A stretch of 64,000 bases of DNA from CAVSUZ01 sp963834715 (GTDB lineage Bacteria; Pseudomonadota; Alphaproteobacteria; Acetobacterales; Acetobacteraceae): the NCBI GenBank assembly GCA_963834715.1, contig CAWIDE010000006.1, positions 372,001-436,000 of the forward strand, given 5' to 3'. The position numbers and the translations under genes are program-made. Within the stretch, counting starts at the first letter, position 1, and each line of letters begins with the position of its first letter. Shown piece by piece: positions 28,804-38,534 of the stretch. The notes beneath the pieces were generated by a model, which was not told the origin of the DNA, searched no databases, and saw only the letters and a program-made list of their open reading frames with translations.

Positions 28804-29186
28804 TCCGGTCCGCTGACGCCTCGCAGGTCGAGGAAGTCGCCCACCTCGCGCTGCAGGTCGGCCGGCTTCTCCTGATGAATGGCGCCGATACAGAGCAGGC
28901 GGAGAACGTGGTCCTACGATTCGCCGCAGCTTACGGTTGCGAGGCGCACCTGGCCGGCAGCTATGAGGCGCTAATCCTTACTGTCGTCGCCGGGATTATC
29001 GCGTTCAAAGCCTCCCTGGAAGCCCCCAGCGGGAAGGCAATCAAGGTGATGACGGCCCGCGTCATTACCTGGGTGCTAAAGGCCCTGGTGGACGCTCCGG
29101 TCCAGGTTCGGGACGAAGTTCTGGTGCTCCGGTACTTCGCTGAGAGAGGCCACAGGGGGACGTTCGTCGTGAGGGCAGGGCGGTGA
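28804..29186 (+). pseudogene. Threonine/serine exporter (ThrE-like) N-terminal fragment fused to unknown tail
   Basis: The codons after the mqo stop read VEEVAHLALQVGRLLLMNGA DTEQAENVVLRFAAAYGCE, which matches the cytoplasmic N-terminal part of ThrE-family exporters. After SYEALILTVVAG the family match ends and an unrelated but protein-like tail (FKASLEAPSGKAIKVMTARV to RAGR) follows. The transmembrane half is missing. The start codon is also missing, although an in-frame ATG exists at 28875. Confidence 0.6.
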
Positions 29187-29187
29187 A

Positions 29188-29321
29188 TGTGCAACCTGTG
29201 CATCCTGTGCAACCTAAGCCTCCATACACGCGGGCGCGCGGGGAAAAATGGGTTAAACAAAAATACAGGTCCCTAGAAGCTCTAAGGAACTTTAGGTTGC
29301 ACATTTTGCACAGGTTGCACA
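29188..29321. repeat. Inverted pair of 3 x 9-bp iterons (TGTGCAACC type)
   Basis: Left arm: TGTGCAACC, TGTGCATCC, TGTGCAACC at 29188, 29197 and 29206. Right arm, inverted: GGTTGCACA, TTTTGCACA, GGTTGCACA at 29295, 29304 and 29313. The flanking TGAA and TAA bases are also mirrored. The 80-bp spacer is richer in A and T, with AAAAATGGG and TAAACAAAAATACAGG. The arrangement resembles a protein-binding or replication-origin site. No gene is convincing in 29187-29606. Confidence 0.85.
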
Positions 29322-29606
29322 TTCAGCGGCCTGACGGGGCCCACCCATCCGCCTTCCGCCGGCCATCTGCGCGGCGCGGAATGCGCCTTCCAGTCTATGG
29401 CGGGGCAAGACCTTGTAAACTCGTGTGCATTAGCTCATCGAGAATTGGGCAGATTGTTGCCTCGGGGAACCGGGAGAGAACGTCATTCGGGTGAGGGCAT
29501 AAGCGCGGCCTAGAACAGATCTCGGCCAACTTCTAACTTCGGGCTATCGTTCGGCTTACATCCTGGCCAGAAGCGAACGGGCATCCCATCGCACCGTTGC
29601 CCCTAG

Positions 29607-29807
29607 CATGGGGAACTCTTTCAGGACACCACGCCAGCAGCCGAAGCGGAGCGTTGCCGCGCTATAGCGGAACACTATGCGGATCTCGCGGCAACCGCGC
29701 CGGATCCCGCCACTAGGGAACCCTTTCGGACATTGGCGGAGAACTACGCCGCCTTGGCGAACATTTGTAAACAACTCCAGATCGATATGATTGGTCCTGA
29801 AGACTGA
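29607..29807 (+). pseudogene. Small helical protein fragment without start
   Basis: After a TAG at 29604 the frame reads AEAERCRAIAEHYADLAATA, DPATREPFRTLAENYAALAN and ends MIGPED. The even heptad-like helices look like real protein, similar in style to short alphaproteobacterial hypothetical proteins. There is no ATG, GTG or TTG between the preceding stop and the conserved part, so the 5' end is lost. Confidence 0.4.
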
Positions 29808-29870
29808 ATATAAGGGCGGACGGGTTCATTGTTTTCTGCTGGACTAAGGGCTCGCCGGGAAACAACCGCG

Positions 29871-30100
29871 TCATGGTGGTTGTTGGTTAGGTGATATGGT
29901 GTAGTTCCAATCACCATGAAATTCATCACGTGCGATGTTAATCGCTTTCATCTCCTGCTCGCTGACCTTCACGCCTTTGAGGTAAAGGTTGCCATCAATC
30001 TCGCAGCAGACTTGGAGGCCGGTCTCCGTCGTCGTGGCGCCGATGAGCTGCACGATCACCTGCTGGCTGACCAGCGGCTTTCCACGCCAGTTCTGGGTGA
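29871..30100 (-). pseudogene. ISAzo13-family transposase C-terminal fragment
   Basis: The frame reads QNWRGKPLVSQQVIVQLIGA, TTTETGLQVCCEIDGNLYLK and DEFHGDWNYTISPNQQPP, the ending of ISAzo13-type transposases (WRGKPLVSxxVIVxLI ... FHGxWNYTI). Only about 75 residues of roughly 400 remain. It is joined at its upstream end to the DUF5681-like gene. Confidence 0.75.
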
Positions 30101-30630
30101 TCAGCAACAACCTCCGGGTCCGCTGTCTCCTCCGCCTCCACCTCGATCAGCTTCAGGTCAGGTTCTGCCGGCTCCAGCAGCCCGAGTTGCCCGGCCGCAG
30201 CTTCCAACGCCTCCAATGCCTCCTCATCCAGCCCGGCCAACCGGGCCAGCATTTCCTGCTCGGCCATAGCGCTGTCACCAGCACTGACGTTCGCCAACAA
30301 AGTCGCAGCCAATGCCGGGCGCTCAAACTTCAACGCTTGTGCCGCGGCCGACATCCGCAGCGGATCACCCACGATCTGCCCGGAATAGACCGCCTGCATA
30401 TACGCCAGCGCGTCGCCCCGGAAATCCGGCGCCTTCCGGCCCGCGGCCTCAGCCACAATCCTCTCTTTCGCCAGCACACGCGCCCGGCGCTTACCAATCG
30501 GCGCCGCCCCCTTCGGCTTGCCAGTGTTGCCGGGCTTCCACTGAGTGGCTTTGCCAGGGTGCGTCTCTGGGTCGGAGAAGGCTGGATTGCCGCGCTTGAC
30601 GCCGCCCGTGGCTAAGTCAGGTGAGTGCAC
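30101..30630 (-). pseudogene. DUF5681-like phage-type gene, 3' truncated
   Basis: The start at 30630 leads to KATQWKPGNTGKPKGAAPIG, a DUF5681-type opening, then a helical middle (GDPLRMSAAAQALKFERPAL and LLANVSAGDSAMAEQEMLA) and an acidic tail (LIEVEAEETADPEV). The natural C-terminus is replaced by ISAzo13 sequence from about 30100, and the open frame continues out of register to 29995. The family is linked to phage packaging genes, but no such genes are near. Confidence 0.55.
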
Positions 30631-30714
30631 ATCCGTAACCCTTCCGTTGTGTTACCTGACATGGGCGCCGAGGCACGCGCGGGCAATCGTGCCATGTGCC
30701 TTGGGTGACGGCCG

Positions 30715-31912
30715 CTACTGCGGCGGCTTGCTGGTTTCCGACAGCTCGTAGCCGCGCGCCGCCTGGACGACCTTCACCTGCTGGCCTTCCAACAATCCCA
30801 GTGACGGGTTGGCCACGATCTGGTCGGTCGCCGTCACTCCGGACAGGATCTCGACCTCCGACCCGAGATTGTTGCCGAGGGACACGTCCTGCAAGTGAAT
30901 GCGGTCTCCCGCGCCGACCGTCGCGACCTGCATCCCCTCGGCGCGAAAGAGCAGCGCCTGCGACGGCACGATCACGAGATTCGGGTTTCCGGGAACGGTG
31001 AGGTGGACGTTGACATATGCTCCCGACAGCAGGGGTTTCTGACCGTCTTCGACGACAAGTTCGGTGATGATCGTGCGCGTGCCGGTGGTGACGGCGCCCG
31101 CCTCCGTGAGGAAGTTGGCCTTGATCGGCCTCTCCGGTGCGTTGGGCAGGGTGAGCGTCGCCGTGATCGCCGGCGAAAGCACGTTCCCGAAGCTCTGCGG
31201 CACCGCCGCGTAGACGCGAAGCTTCGATACGTCCGTCACATTGAACAGCGGCTTGGCGGACCCTTGCACCGCGGCATCACCGCCCGCACTGGTGACGTAG
31301 TCGCCGATATTGACCAAGCGGGATGTGACGATGCCGGCGAACGGTGCCACGACCTTCTCGAAACCGATCATGGCATAGTAGTGCTGCACGTTTTCCTGGG
31401 CGGCAGCGACCTGGGCCTTGTCCACCGCGGCGGCGGCGACGGAATTGTCGACTTGCTGCAGGGACACCCCTGCCGTGTTCTTCAGGTCCGTATAGCGTTT
31501 CGCCGTAACGGCGGCCAGATTGTAGTTCGTCACCGCCGTCTCCAGCTGCGCGAGGCTGGCTTTGTATTCCGCGTCGAGGCCCGGCGCATTGATCTCCGCG
31601 AGCAGCTCGCCTTTCTCGACATGCGCGCCGTAGTCCTTGTACCACTTGGTCACGTAGCCGCTGACCTGCGCGTAGATCGGCGCCTCGTTCCAAGCCACGA
31701 CGTTGCCGGGCAAGGTGACGGTTCGCTCCGTCGGACCCGGCTTCGGCGTCGTCAGCCTGCACGCGCGGGATCGCAGAATCGTCGGCCAGCTGCTGAAGGT
31801 CCGTCAACGTGAGGCCGCGCGTCCATATTCCGTATCCTGCAACCACGAGCGCCACTGCCATGCCCGCGACGGCAGCCGCCCAGCCTTGGCCGCGGCGTTT
31901 CGTTGCACTCAC
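30715..31912 (-). pseudogene. RND efflux periplasmic adaptor, one frameshift
   Basis: The GTG start at 31912 overlaps the pump stop as GTGA and gives an N-terminal anchor (AAAVAGMAVALVVAGYGIW). Near 31756 one base is off; the next frame continues TTPKPGPTERTVTLPGNVVA and runs 332 residues to 30715. It has the two lipoyl halves around a coiled coil (YGAHVEKGELLAEINAPGLD and PFAGIVTSRLVNIGDYVTS) and the membrane-proximal domain. It would link the RND pump to an outer membrane channel, but no TolC gene is adjacent. A single corrected base would make it intact. Confidence 0.8.
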
Positions 31913-34900
31913 GCTGACTTCTCCCCTAGCTGCAACGGCCGCCTTGACCGGCCGCTATGGATGATTGCGAACACGCAAGGGACAAACACCAGGGTCGTCA
32001 CGGTCGCGACGATCAGGCCGCCGATGACGGCACGGGCCAGGGGCGCATTGGTGGTGTTGCTAAATGACATCGGGAACATGCCCACGATCATCGCCAGCGC
32101 CGTCATCAGCACCGGCCTGATCCGGGCGTGACCCGCCTCGATCGCCGCGGCCACGGGGTTGCCGTGCGCGGCCAGTTGGGCGCGGGCGAAGTCCACCACG
32201 AGCACAGTGTTCGCCGTCGCCGTCCCCATGCTCATGATCGCGCCAGTCAGCGCCGGCACGGACAGCGTCGTGCCAGTGAGGAACAGGCTCCACGTCGCCC
32301 CAGCAAGGGCCGCCGGCAGCGCCGAGATGACGATCATCGGGTCCAGCCACGACTGAAAGTTCACCACGATGACCAGGAACACGAGCACGATGGACAAAGC
32401 CAGGCCTTCGAGCAGCTGCGCGTAGGCCGACTGCATGGTGCTGGCCTGCCCGGTCAGCGCCACAGTCGCGCCCCTCGGAAGGTCCGATTGCATATCGTCG
32501 ATGGCGGCCTGCATTGCCCTGGTGGTCCCGCCCAGATCGCGGCCGGCAACGGTGGCGTAAATGTCGATGGCCGGCATGATCGCGTAGTGCGAAACGACCC
32601 CGGGAATGGCGGTCACGCTGAGTTTGGACAGGCCGCCGACGATCTCCGGCTGGGCGGCGGGCCCAGTGCCCGTAGTGTTGCCGACCGGTATGGTTTGCAG
32701 GGCGTTGACGCTCTGCATCTGGTCCTGAGGTGTCTCGACGTTGACCAGATGCGATACGCCCGTGCTCGGATCGAGCCAGTAGGTCGGCGCGGTCTGGCCG
32801 CTCCCCGACAGCGTGGCCAGCACGTTGTCGGCGATCAGCGACTCATTGAGGCCGATCCCGAGCGCGAGGCTCCGGTTGGAGTCAAGCTGCAGGGTCGGCT
32901 GATCCATGATCTGCTGTATCCGCACGTCGGCCGCGCCGGCGACCTTCCGGATGCGGGCCGCAAGCTTCATGGCGAAGGCGTAGTTCTCATCCAGGTCGCG
33001 CCCGCTGATCCGGATGTCGATGGGTGATGGCAGGCCGAAGTTCAGGATCTGCGCGGTGATGTCGCCTGCGAGGAAACTGAACTGCGCACCGGGAAAGCGC
33101 TCCGCCAGCCCGGCCCGCAAGGTTTGCTGATACCGGGCGACCGGCGAGGCTTGGTTGTCCAGCGACACCGTCAGGTCGCAATCCTGCGAACCGATCGTCC
33201 CGCTGTTGCTGTAAGCTTGGTTGATGCCGGTCGTGGGTAGTCCGCAGTTCAGTAGGCTGCCGACGACATGGCCGGGCAGAAGCTCGTGTACCTGCTGGTC
33301 GACGAGCACCGCCAGCTTGGCCGTCTCCTCGATGCGCGTGCCGGAGGCGAAACGCATGTGCATCGCGATCGTGCCCGACTTGATGCTCGGGAAGAAATCC
33401 TGCCCGACGAAGACGAGGAGCACGAGAGACGCAAGAGCCAGCATGAGGTAGAGCGAGCAGAACACGCGCCGCCGCGGCGCGAGCCGCTCGAGCAGCCCGC
33501 GATAGGCCTCGCGGAAGCGCTCGAACCGAACCTCGAAGCCGCGGTGAAAGCGCCCGAAGATGCCGGGCTGCGCCTCGTGCCCCTTGCCCTGGAGCGCCGC
33601 GACCTGGCTGCGGAGCAGGTAGTCGGCCAGGGTCGGCGTCAGCGTGCGCGACAGGATGAACGACGCGATCATGGCGAAGATCACCGCTTCAGCCAGCGGC
33701 AGGAACAGGTAGCCGGCAACCCCGCCGAGCTGGAACAGCGGCACCCACACGATGCAGATGCACGTCGTGGATACGAAGGTCGGCACCACGATCTGGTTCG
33801 ACGCCTCGATGATGACCCGCTTGAGGTCCACCTCGCCGCCGCTCTTCCCTGCCATCTCGAGATGAGTGTTGATGTTCTCGATCATCACGGTGGTGTCGTC
33901 CACCAGGATGCCGACCGCGAGCGCCAGGCCGCCCAGCGTCATAACGTTGATGTCCTGCCCTACGACGGACAGCGCAATAACCGAGGACAGGATCGAGAGC
34001 GGGATGGACGCCGCCACGATCAGGGTCGAGCGCCCGCTTCCCACGAAGACAAGGACTGCGATGCCGGCAAGGACGGCCGCCGTCAACATCTCCTGCACGA
34101 CGTCATCGATCGAGGCGCGCACGAAGGTCGATGCATCGTCGAGTGGCGTGATCGTCACGCCTGGCGGCAGCATCTTGAGGATGCCTGGCAATTTGGCGCG
34201 CACCCCTTCCACCACCGACAGCGTCGAGGCCTCGCCAGTCTTGAGGATCTGCAGGAGGACCGCCTGCTGCCCCTTGACCAGGACGATATTCTGCTGCGGC
34301 GGCCCGCCCGCGTGGACATGGGCGACATCGCGCAGGTACACCGTGGCGTTGCCAACCTGTTTGATGGGCAGATTGTTGAACTCCTCGATCTTCAGCGGCG
34401 TCGCGTTGGTGACGACCATGAAGTCGATCGGCCCGATCTTCTGATCGCCGGCCGGCAACACGATGTTCTGCAGAGCGAGGGCGGCGCCGACGTCCTTGGC
34501 GCTCATGCCGTGCGCCAGCAGTTGCGACTGGTCGAGATCGACCTCCACGTCGGCGGTGGTGCCGCCATACGGCGCGGGGATCGCCACGCCGGGGACTGAC
34601 ACCAGCGCGGGCCGGATCAGGTTGGTCGCGATGTCGTTGATCTGCGACGGCGTCATGTTCTCCGCAGCGATCTGTAATTCCAGCACCGGCACGGAGGACG
34701 CGTCGAACACGAGGATGTTCGGCGGGGTCGTGCCGGTCGGCATCTGCTTGATCACCGTTTGCGATGAGGCCGTGACCTGCGCTTGCGCCGCGGCGATGTC
34801 CGTGCCGGGCTGGAAGTAGATCTTGACCACGCCGCTGCCATAATAGGACTGGCTTTCAATGTGCTCGATCCCGCTGACAGTCGTCGTCAGCGTGCGCTCG

Positions 34901-35103
34901 TAATAATAAATGATGCGGCCCGACATGTCGGACGGGGACAGACCGTTATAGGTCCAGATCGCTGCGATGACCGGAATTTTGACCGGCGGAAAGATATCTG
35001 TCGGCGTCCGCAGCACCGAAATGGCGCCGAACAACAGGATGACCAGCGCGAGGACCACGAAGGTGTAGGGCCGGCGGAGGGCAATGAGAACGAGCGCTCT
35101 CAT
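31909..35103 (-). CDS. RND-family efflux pump (HAE1/AcrB type)
   Basis: The protein has 1064 residues, full length for RND pumps, with twelve membrane spans and two large periplasmic loops. TM4 carries the proton-relay pair in LAVGILVDDTTVMIENI. The N-terminus RRPYTFVVLALVILLFGAIS and the block VGQDINVMTLGGLALAVG are typical. It expels drugs, dyes or solvents using the proton gradient. The pump gene comes first and the adaptor second, the reverse of acrAB but usual for this alphaproteobacterial subgroup with adaptors starting at PGNVVAWNEAPIYA. No regulator is visible beside it. Confidence 0.92.
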   Translation of the reverse strand: MRALVLIALRRPYTFVVLALVILLFGAISVLRTPTDIFPPVKIPVIAAIWTYNGLSPSDMSGRIIYYYERTLTTTVSGIEHIESQSYYGSGVVKIYFQPGTDIAAAQAQVTASSQTVIKQMPTGTTPPNILVFDASSVPVLELQIAAENMTPSQINDIATNLIRPALVSVPGVAIPAPYGGTTADVEVDLDQSQLLAHGMSAKDVGAALALQNIVLPAGDQKIGPIDFMVVTNATPLKIEEFNNLPIKQVGNATVYLRDVAHVHAGGPPQQNIVLVKGQQAVLLQILKTGEASTLSVVEGVRAKLPGILKMLPPGVTITPLDDASTFVRASIDDVVQEMLTAAVLAGIAVLVFVGSGRSTLIVAASIPLSILSSVIALSVVGQDINVMTLGGLALAVGILVDDTTVMIENINTHLEMAGKSGGEVDLKRVIIEASNQIVVPTFVSTTCICIVWVPLFQLGGVAGYLFLPLAEAVIFAMIASFILSRTLTPTLADYLLRSQVAALQGKGHEAQPGIFGRFHRGFEVRFERFREAYRGLLERLAPRRRVFCSLYLMLALASLVLLVFVGQDFFPSIKSGTIAMHMRFASGTRIEETAKLAVLVDQQVHELLPGHVVGSLLNCGLPTTGINQAYSNSGTIGSQDCDLTVSLDNQASPVARYQQTLRAGLAERFPGAQFSFLAGDITAQILNFGLPSPIDIRISGRDLDENYAFAMKLAARIRKVAGAADVRIQQIMDQPTLQLDSNRSLALGIGLNESLIADNVLATLSGSGQTAPTYWLDPSTGVSHLVNVETPQDQMQSVNALQTIPVGNTTGTGPAAQPEIVGGLSKLSVTAIPGVVSHYAIMPAIDIYATVAGRDLGGTTRAMQAAIDDMQSDLPRGATVALTGQASTMQSAYAQLLEGLALSIVLVFLVIVVNFQSWLDPMIVISALPAALAGATWSLFLTGTTLSVPALTGAIMSMGTATANTVLVVDFARAQLAAHGNPVAAAIEAGHARIRPVLMTALAMIVGMFPMSFSNTTNAPLARAVIGGLIVATVTTLVFVPCVFAIIHSGRSRRPLQLGEKSA

Positions 35104-36039
35104 TACATCCGTCCCACGGGTCGGCGCGGAGGATCAGGTATCATGCCACCTTTCTCTCCGCCGCCGTTCGACTCGCGGCATCAACCTCGCGCGATTCGCC
35201 TCTGCTGGCCATCGCTCCGGTGTGCGCCTCGTTACTCAGGCAGCGGCTCCAAGGTGCCTTCTATCTGGCCCGTCATTCCCCAGATGACCGGGCGATCCGG
35301 CCATTTCGGAGGCATCTTATCGGGATCCGACGGCTCCTGCAAAGGCGACAGCGCTGAGCCGCCCCGTGCGACGGGTCTTATCGGTCAGTGATCGCCACCT
35401 GACCGAACATCCGGCCCCGCCAAGCAACCCAGGACACAATGCTCCTGCCAACAGGCTGCGCGACCGATACCGGCCACAACATCGGGCCGGCGCTGGGGAC
35501 GCAGCGAGGCGATCGCCTCGAGGATCTGCTGGAACAGCGCGCGAGGCACAATGACCTCGGCCATCTGGAAGGTGATCGAGCGTCCGTGCCTCCGTTTTCT
35601 CGACACCGAACCCACGATCATAGTCCTGACCAATCGCGAACCCATCGCACCTGCGTCGGAACCACGTCGTCATCCGGACATCCCAGGGCCACGCGTCCGG
35701 GCGCATCAGGTCCCGGAAATCCTCTTCCGCGATTGAGCAGAGAGCCGCGCGTCAGGATTGCGCGGTGCCTCCGTCGCTGATCGCTCGCGATAACGAGGTG
35801 TCTGCTGTTGGCCAGCTTCTGCGTTGAGACGAATGTCCGATGCCGCGCATCCCAGCCTGAAAGCGGACCGGGCAGAAAACCACTCATTCTCGTCGATCAG
35901 GGTCCGAGTGGATACGTCCGCTTCCGGGCAACGGCCTGAGTCACCTGAGCGGCCGAGATGGGCGCAGGGCGGACTTCAGCGCTACCCACGCCTTTTCTCA
36001 GCTCTCCACCCTCAGCGGACGCTTCGTTTTGAGTGAGGG
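35104..36039. other. Gene-poor stretch with a possible transposase tail
   Basis: This is the upstream region of the RND operon and should contain its promoter. The one protein-like piece is on the minus strand near 35500-35620, reading SITFQMAEVIVPRALFQQIL EAI, which recalls the ending of some DDE transposases; I cannot name the family with confidence. Long frames at 35897-36952 on the minus strand oppose the recombinase relic and look like shadows. Confidence 0.4.
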
Positions 36040-36243
36040 GCAGTTTGGCCTGGTGCCCGGAGTATCCCGGCCCCGGCGGTTGGGCTGTGGTGTTCAGCGA
36101 AAGCGGCCTCGTGGTGGCGGAGCACTCGGGCGCTGCGGATGCCACCACGAACAATAGGATGGAGCTAATCGCGATCCGCGAAGCCCTCACACACGCTCCG
36201 ACCGATGCTGACGTGGAGATCGTGACAGATAGCGAGAAGAGCG
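36040..36243 (+). pseudogene. Ribonuclease HI fragment
   Basis: The frame reads YPGPGGWAVVFSESGLVVAE, then TTNNRMELIAIREAL and VEIVTDSEK. PGPGGWA, NNRMEL and TDS are the RNase HI landmarks, so the catalytic Glu and second Asp are present. The first Asp (before GNPGPGG) and the whole C-terminal half are missing. The fragment is fused in the same open frame region to a serine-recombinase tail. Confidence 0.75.
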
Positions 36244-36919
36244 GCTGGAGGCGAGCAAGACGCCGGACGCGGCTGCCAACGTACCGGACTTCACCGGCTT
36301 GGCTGCGGATCTGTCTGCGGCCTGGAACGCCCCCACCACGAGCATGCGCGCCCGGCAGCGGTTGGTGCGCGCCGTGATCAGAGACATCGTCGCCGATGTC
36401 GATGAGACCACGCGCGAGGTGGTGCTGACGATCCACTGGCGCGGTGGCCAGCACTCCGAGGTGCGCGTGCGTAAACCCAGAGCTGGTGAGCATGGCTGTC
36501 GCACCGCCGAAGAGGCTCTGGCGGTGATCCGAACCATGGCGAGCCGATGGTCCGACGAAGAGATCGCCGCATCGTTGAATCGGATGGGCATGCGCACGGG
36601 CCACGGAAAAACCTGGACTGCGCACCGTGTCAGTTCGCTGCGCCGGGTGCACGGCATTCACGCCTACCGCTCCGCGGAAAAGGATGGCGAGTGGCTGACC
36701 ATGTCGGAAGCTGCCGCGAAGCTCGGGGTGACGAATCACGTGATCCGTTACCTCATCCAGCGTGGGTTTCTGCCTGCAGAACAGGTCGTACCTGGCGCTC
36801 AATACCAAATCCGGGCGGCCGATCTGGAAACCGGGAGCGTCGCTACCGCGCTCGCCGGGAAGGGCGGCCCGTATCGCCTCAGTGTTGAAAATCAGTTGCC
36901 AATGTTTCCAGATACTTAA
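36244..36919 (+). pseudogene. Serine recombinase C-terminal fragment
   Basis: The frame contains SMRARQRLVRAVIRDIVADV, TIHWRGGQHSEVRVRKPRAG, RWSDEEIAASLNRMGMRTG and AAAKLGVTNHVIRYLIQRGF, the C-terminal DNA-binding half of large serine recombinases found on integrative elements, ending QLPMFPDT. The N-terminal resolvase domain with the catalytic Ser is missing. It shows that an integrative element once had its recombinase here. Confidence 0.8.
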
Positions 36920-36929
36920 AGAAAGGGGG

Positions 36930-38276
36930 TTACAATGAACACCTCGTCGCAATCGGGCGCATGGTTCGCTCCACCACGTTGCTATCTACCTCGACGCGCC
37001 CGTCGCTAAGGAACACCATCAGGCCATCCCAGTGGTTCAGCGTGTACCTGATCGCCTCGGCCAAATTCGACTTCGCCGACTGTTCCTCCAGGCGCTGCAT
37101 CAACCAGGTTTTGAATGCCTCGAGGATCGGCTTGGTCTCTGCCTGCCGCACAGCTACACGCTCGCCCGCCGTCAGACCGCGGATGCGTTCTTCGATCTCA
37201 TACACGGACCCGATCCGCTGCAATGCCTCTGCAGCCACCGCAGACTTCGATGATTCATAGATCTCAAAGAACTGCCGCCGCGCATGAGCGAGACAGTAAG
37301 CCAGAGTGACCGGCCCGCCCGGACGATCTGGCTTGGTCAGTTCACCGTACCCGGCATAACCGTCCACCTGCAGCACGCCACTGAACCCGCTCAGGTGCTC
37401 GTGCACGTGTTTTCCTTTCCGATCTTTCGCAAAGATGTAGACCACCGCCGGCGGCGCCGGTCCTTGCCATGGTCGATCATCGACCGCGTAGGACCAGAAT
37501 CGCCCGGTTCGCGTTCGTCGTCGTCGGCGATCCAACACCGGTAATGGCGTATCATCGCAGAATACCTTTGGTGAGGACAGCACGGTATCCACGAGTAGCT
37601 GATAGAGTGGTTTCAGCCACCAGGCCGCCCGTAATACCCAGTGGACCAGGGTCGACCGATCCAGATTGACGCCATGGCCCCGCAGCATATCGGTCTGCCG
37701 GTTCAAGGGCAGATGCCAAGCGAATTTCCCGACCACTATCGAGGCCACCAGCGCGGTGGTCGCCATTCCGTTCTCCACCAGCCGCGGCGGCGCTTTGGCT
37801 TGCACCACGGTTCCTTCGCAGGACCGGCACCCGTAGCGCGGCCGGCGGGTGCGCTTGACCTGGATGACCGCCGGGATCACGTCGAGCTGTTCGCTCACGT
37901 CTTCCCCGATCACATGCAGAGCACCGCCACAGCACGGGCAGATCTTGCTTTCGGGTTCGATCACCGCTTCGCAGCGGGGCAAATGCTTCGGCAGGGCGCC
38001 AATGTTGCGCGCCGCCTTTGGCCGTGGTGGGCGAGCCTTGGTGGACTGCTGCGCACCATCGTCGTTGGCGGGCCGCCGGTGTCTCCGTGATCACTACATC
38101 GCTCAAATTGAGCGGCAGCTGCGCCGTGTCATGAATGAGTTTCTCTGATCGCGGGCCATACACGACGCGCTTCAACGGACCATGCCCTGCAGATGCGCAT
38201 TCCGCTCCTGCAGCTCTATAATGATCTCGATCAGCCGATCGGGATCGCGCGGCAGCGATGCCGGGTCGAAGACCAT
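36930..38276 (-). pseudogene. IS66-family transposase TnpC, frameshifted and 3' truncated
   Basis: ATG 38276 gives DPDRLIEIIIELQERNAHLQ before a premature stop; the family continues in other frames as LKRVVYGPRSEKLIHDTAQL and then in a 350-codon frame from 37982 with the zinc finger KICPCCGGALHV, DTPLPVLDRRRRRTRTGRFW, YAGYGELTKPDRP and GRVEVDSNVVERTMRPIA. The last 70 or so residues are lost after RPIAT. At least two frameshifts are needed. It belongs with the split tnpB and tnpA sequence up to 40476. Confidence 0.85.
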
Positions 38277-38325
38277 GCCGGCAAACTACCGACCCGCGAC
38301 TCGATTCGTACAGCGATAGTTGCAC

Positions 38326-38454
38326 TCAACTGACTGTCTGATGAGGCAAAAGAGCCGATGTCCGGGGCACTACCTGGGACCAGTCGAGACCGGAGAACAG
38401 TAACGTCAGTTGCGCTGCACTGAGGGTCACGGCTCCATCCTGCACCGGCGGCCA
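38326..38454 (-). pseudogene. IS66 TnpB, C-terminal part (split by IS110)
   Basis: The minus frame reads WPPVQDGAVTLSAAQLTLLF and SGLDWSQVVPRTSALLPHQ, the TnpB ending. Its missing first part (to KRLERGRFT) is at 39923-40060. The cut lies between the Thr codon and the Trp codon of the conserved RFTWPPVQDG. Confidence 0.85.
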
Positions 38455-38534
38455 GATGACATGGCCTTCTGCCGCCGCAGCGTCGCACCCTGGGCTCGTC
38501 CGGGCGTGGGCCCGGCGAGCCAGGAGACACATCC

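Noticed and set aside
33268..34599. A 443-codon plus-strand open frame
   Set aside because: It is antisense to the RND pump and is dominated by Arg, Asp, Gln and His, the usual mirror of a GC-rich membrane protein gene.
35897..36952. A 351-codon minus-strand frame
   Set aside because: It covers the RNase HI and serine recombinase relics on the other strand and has no domain of its own.
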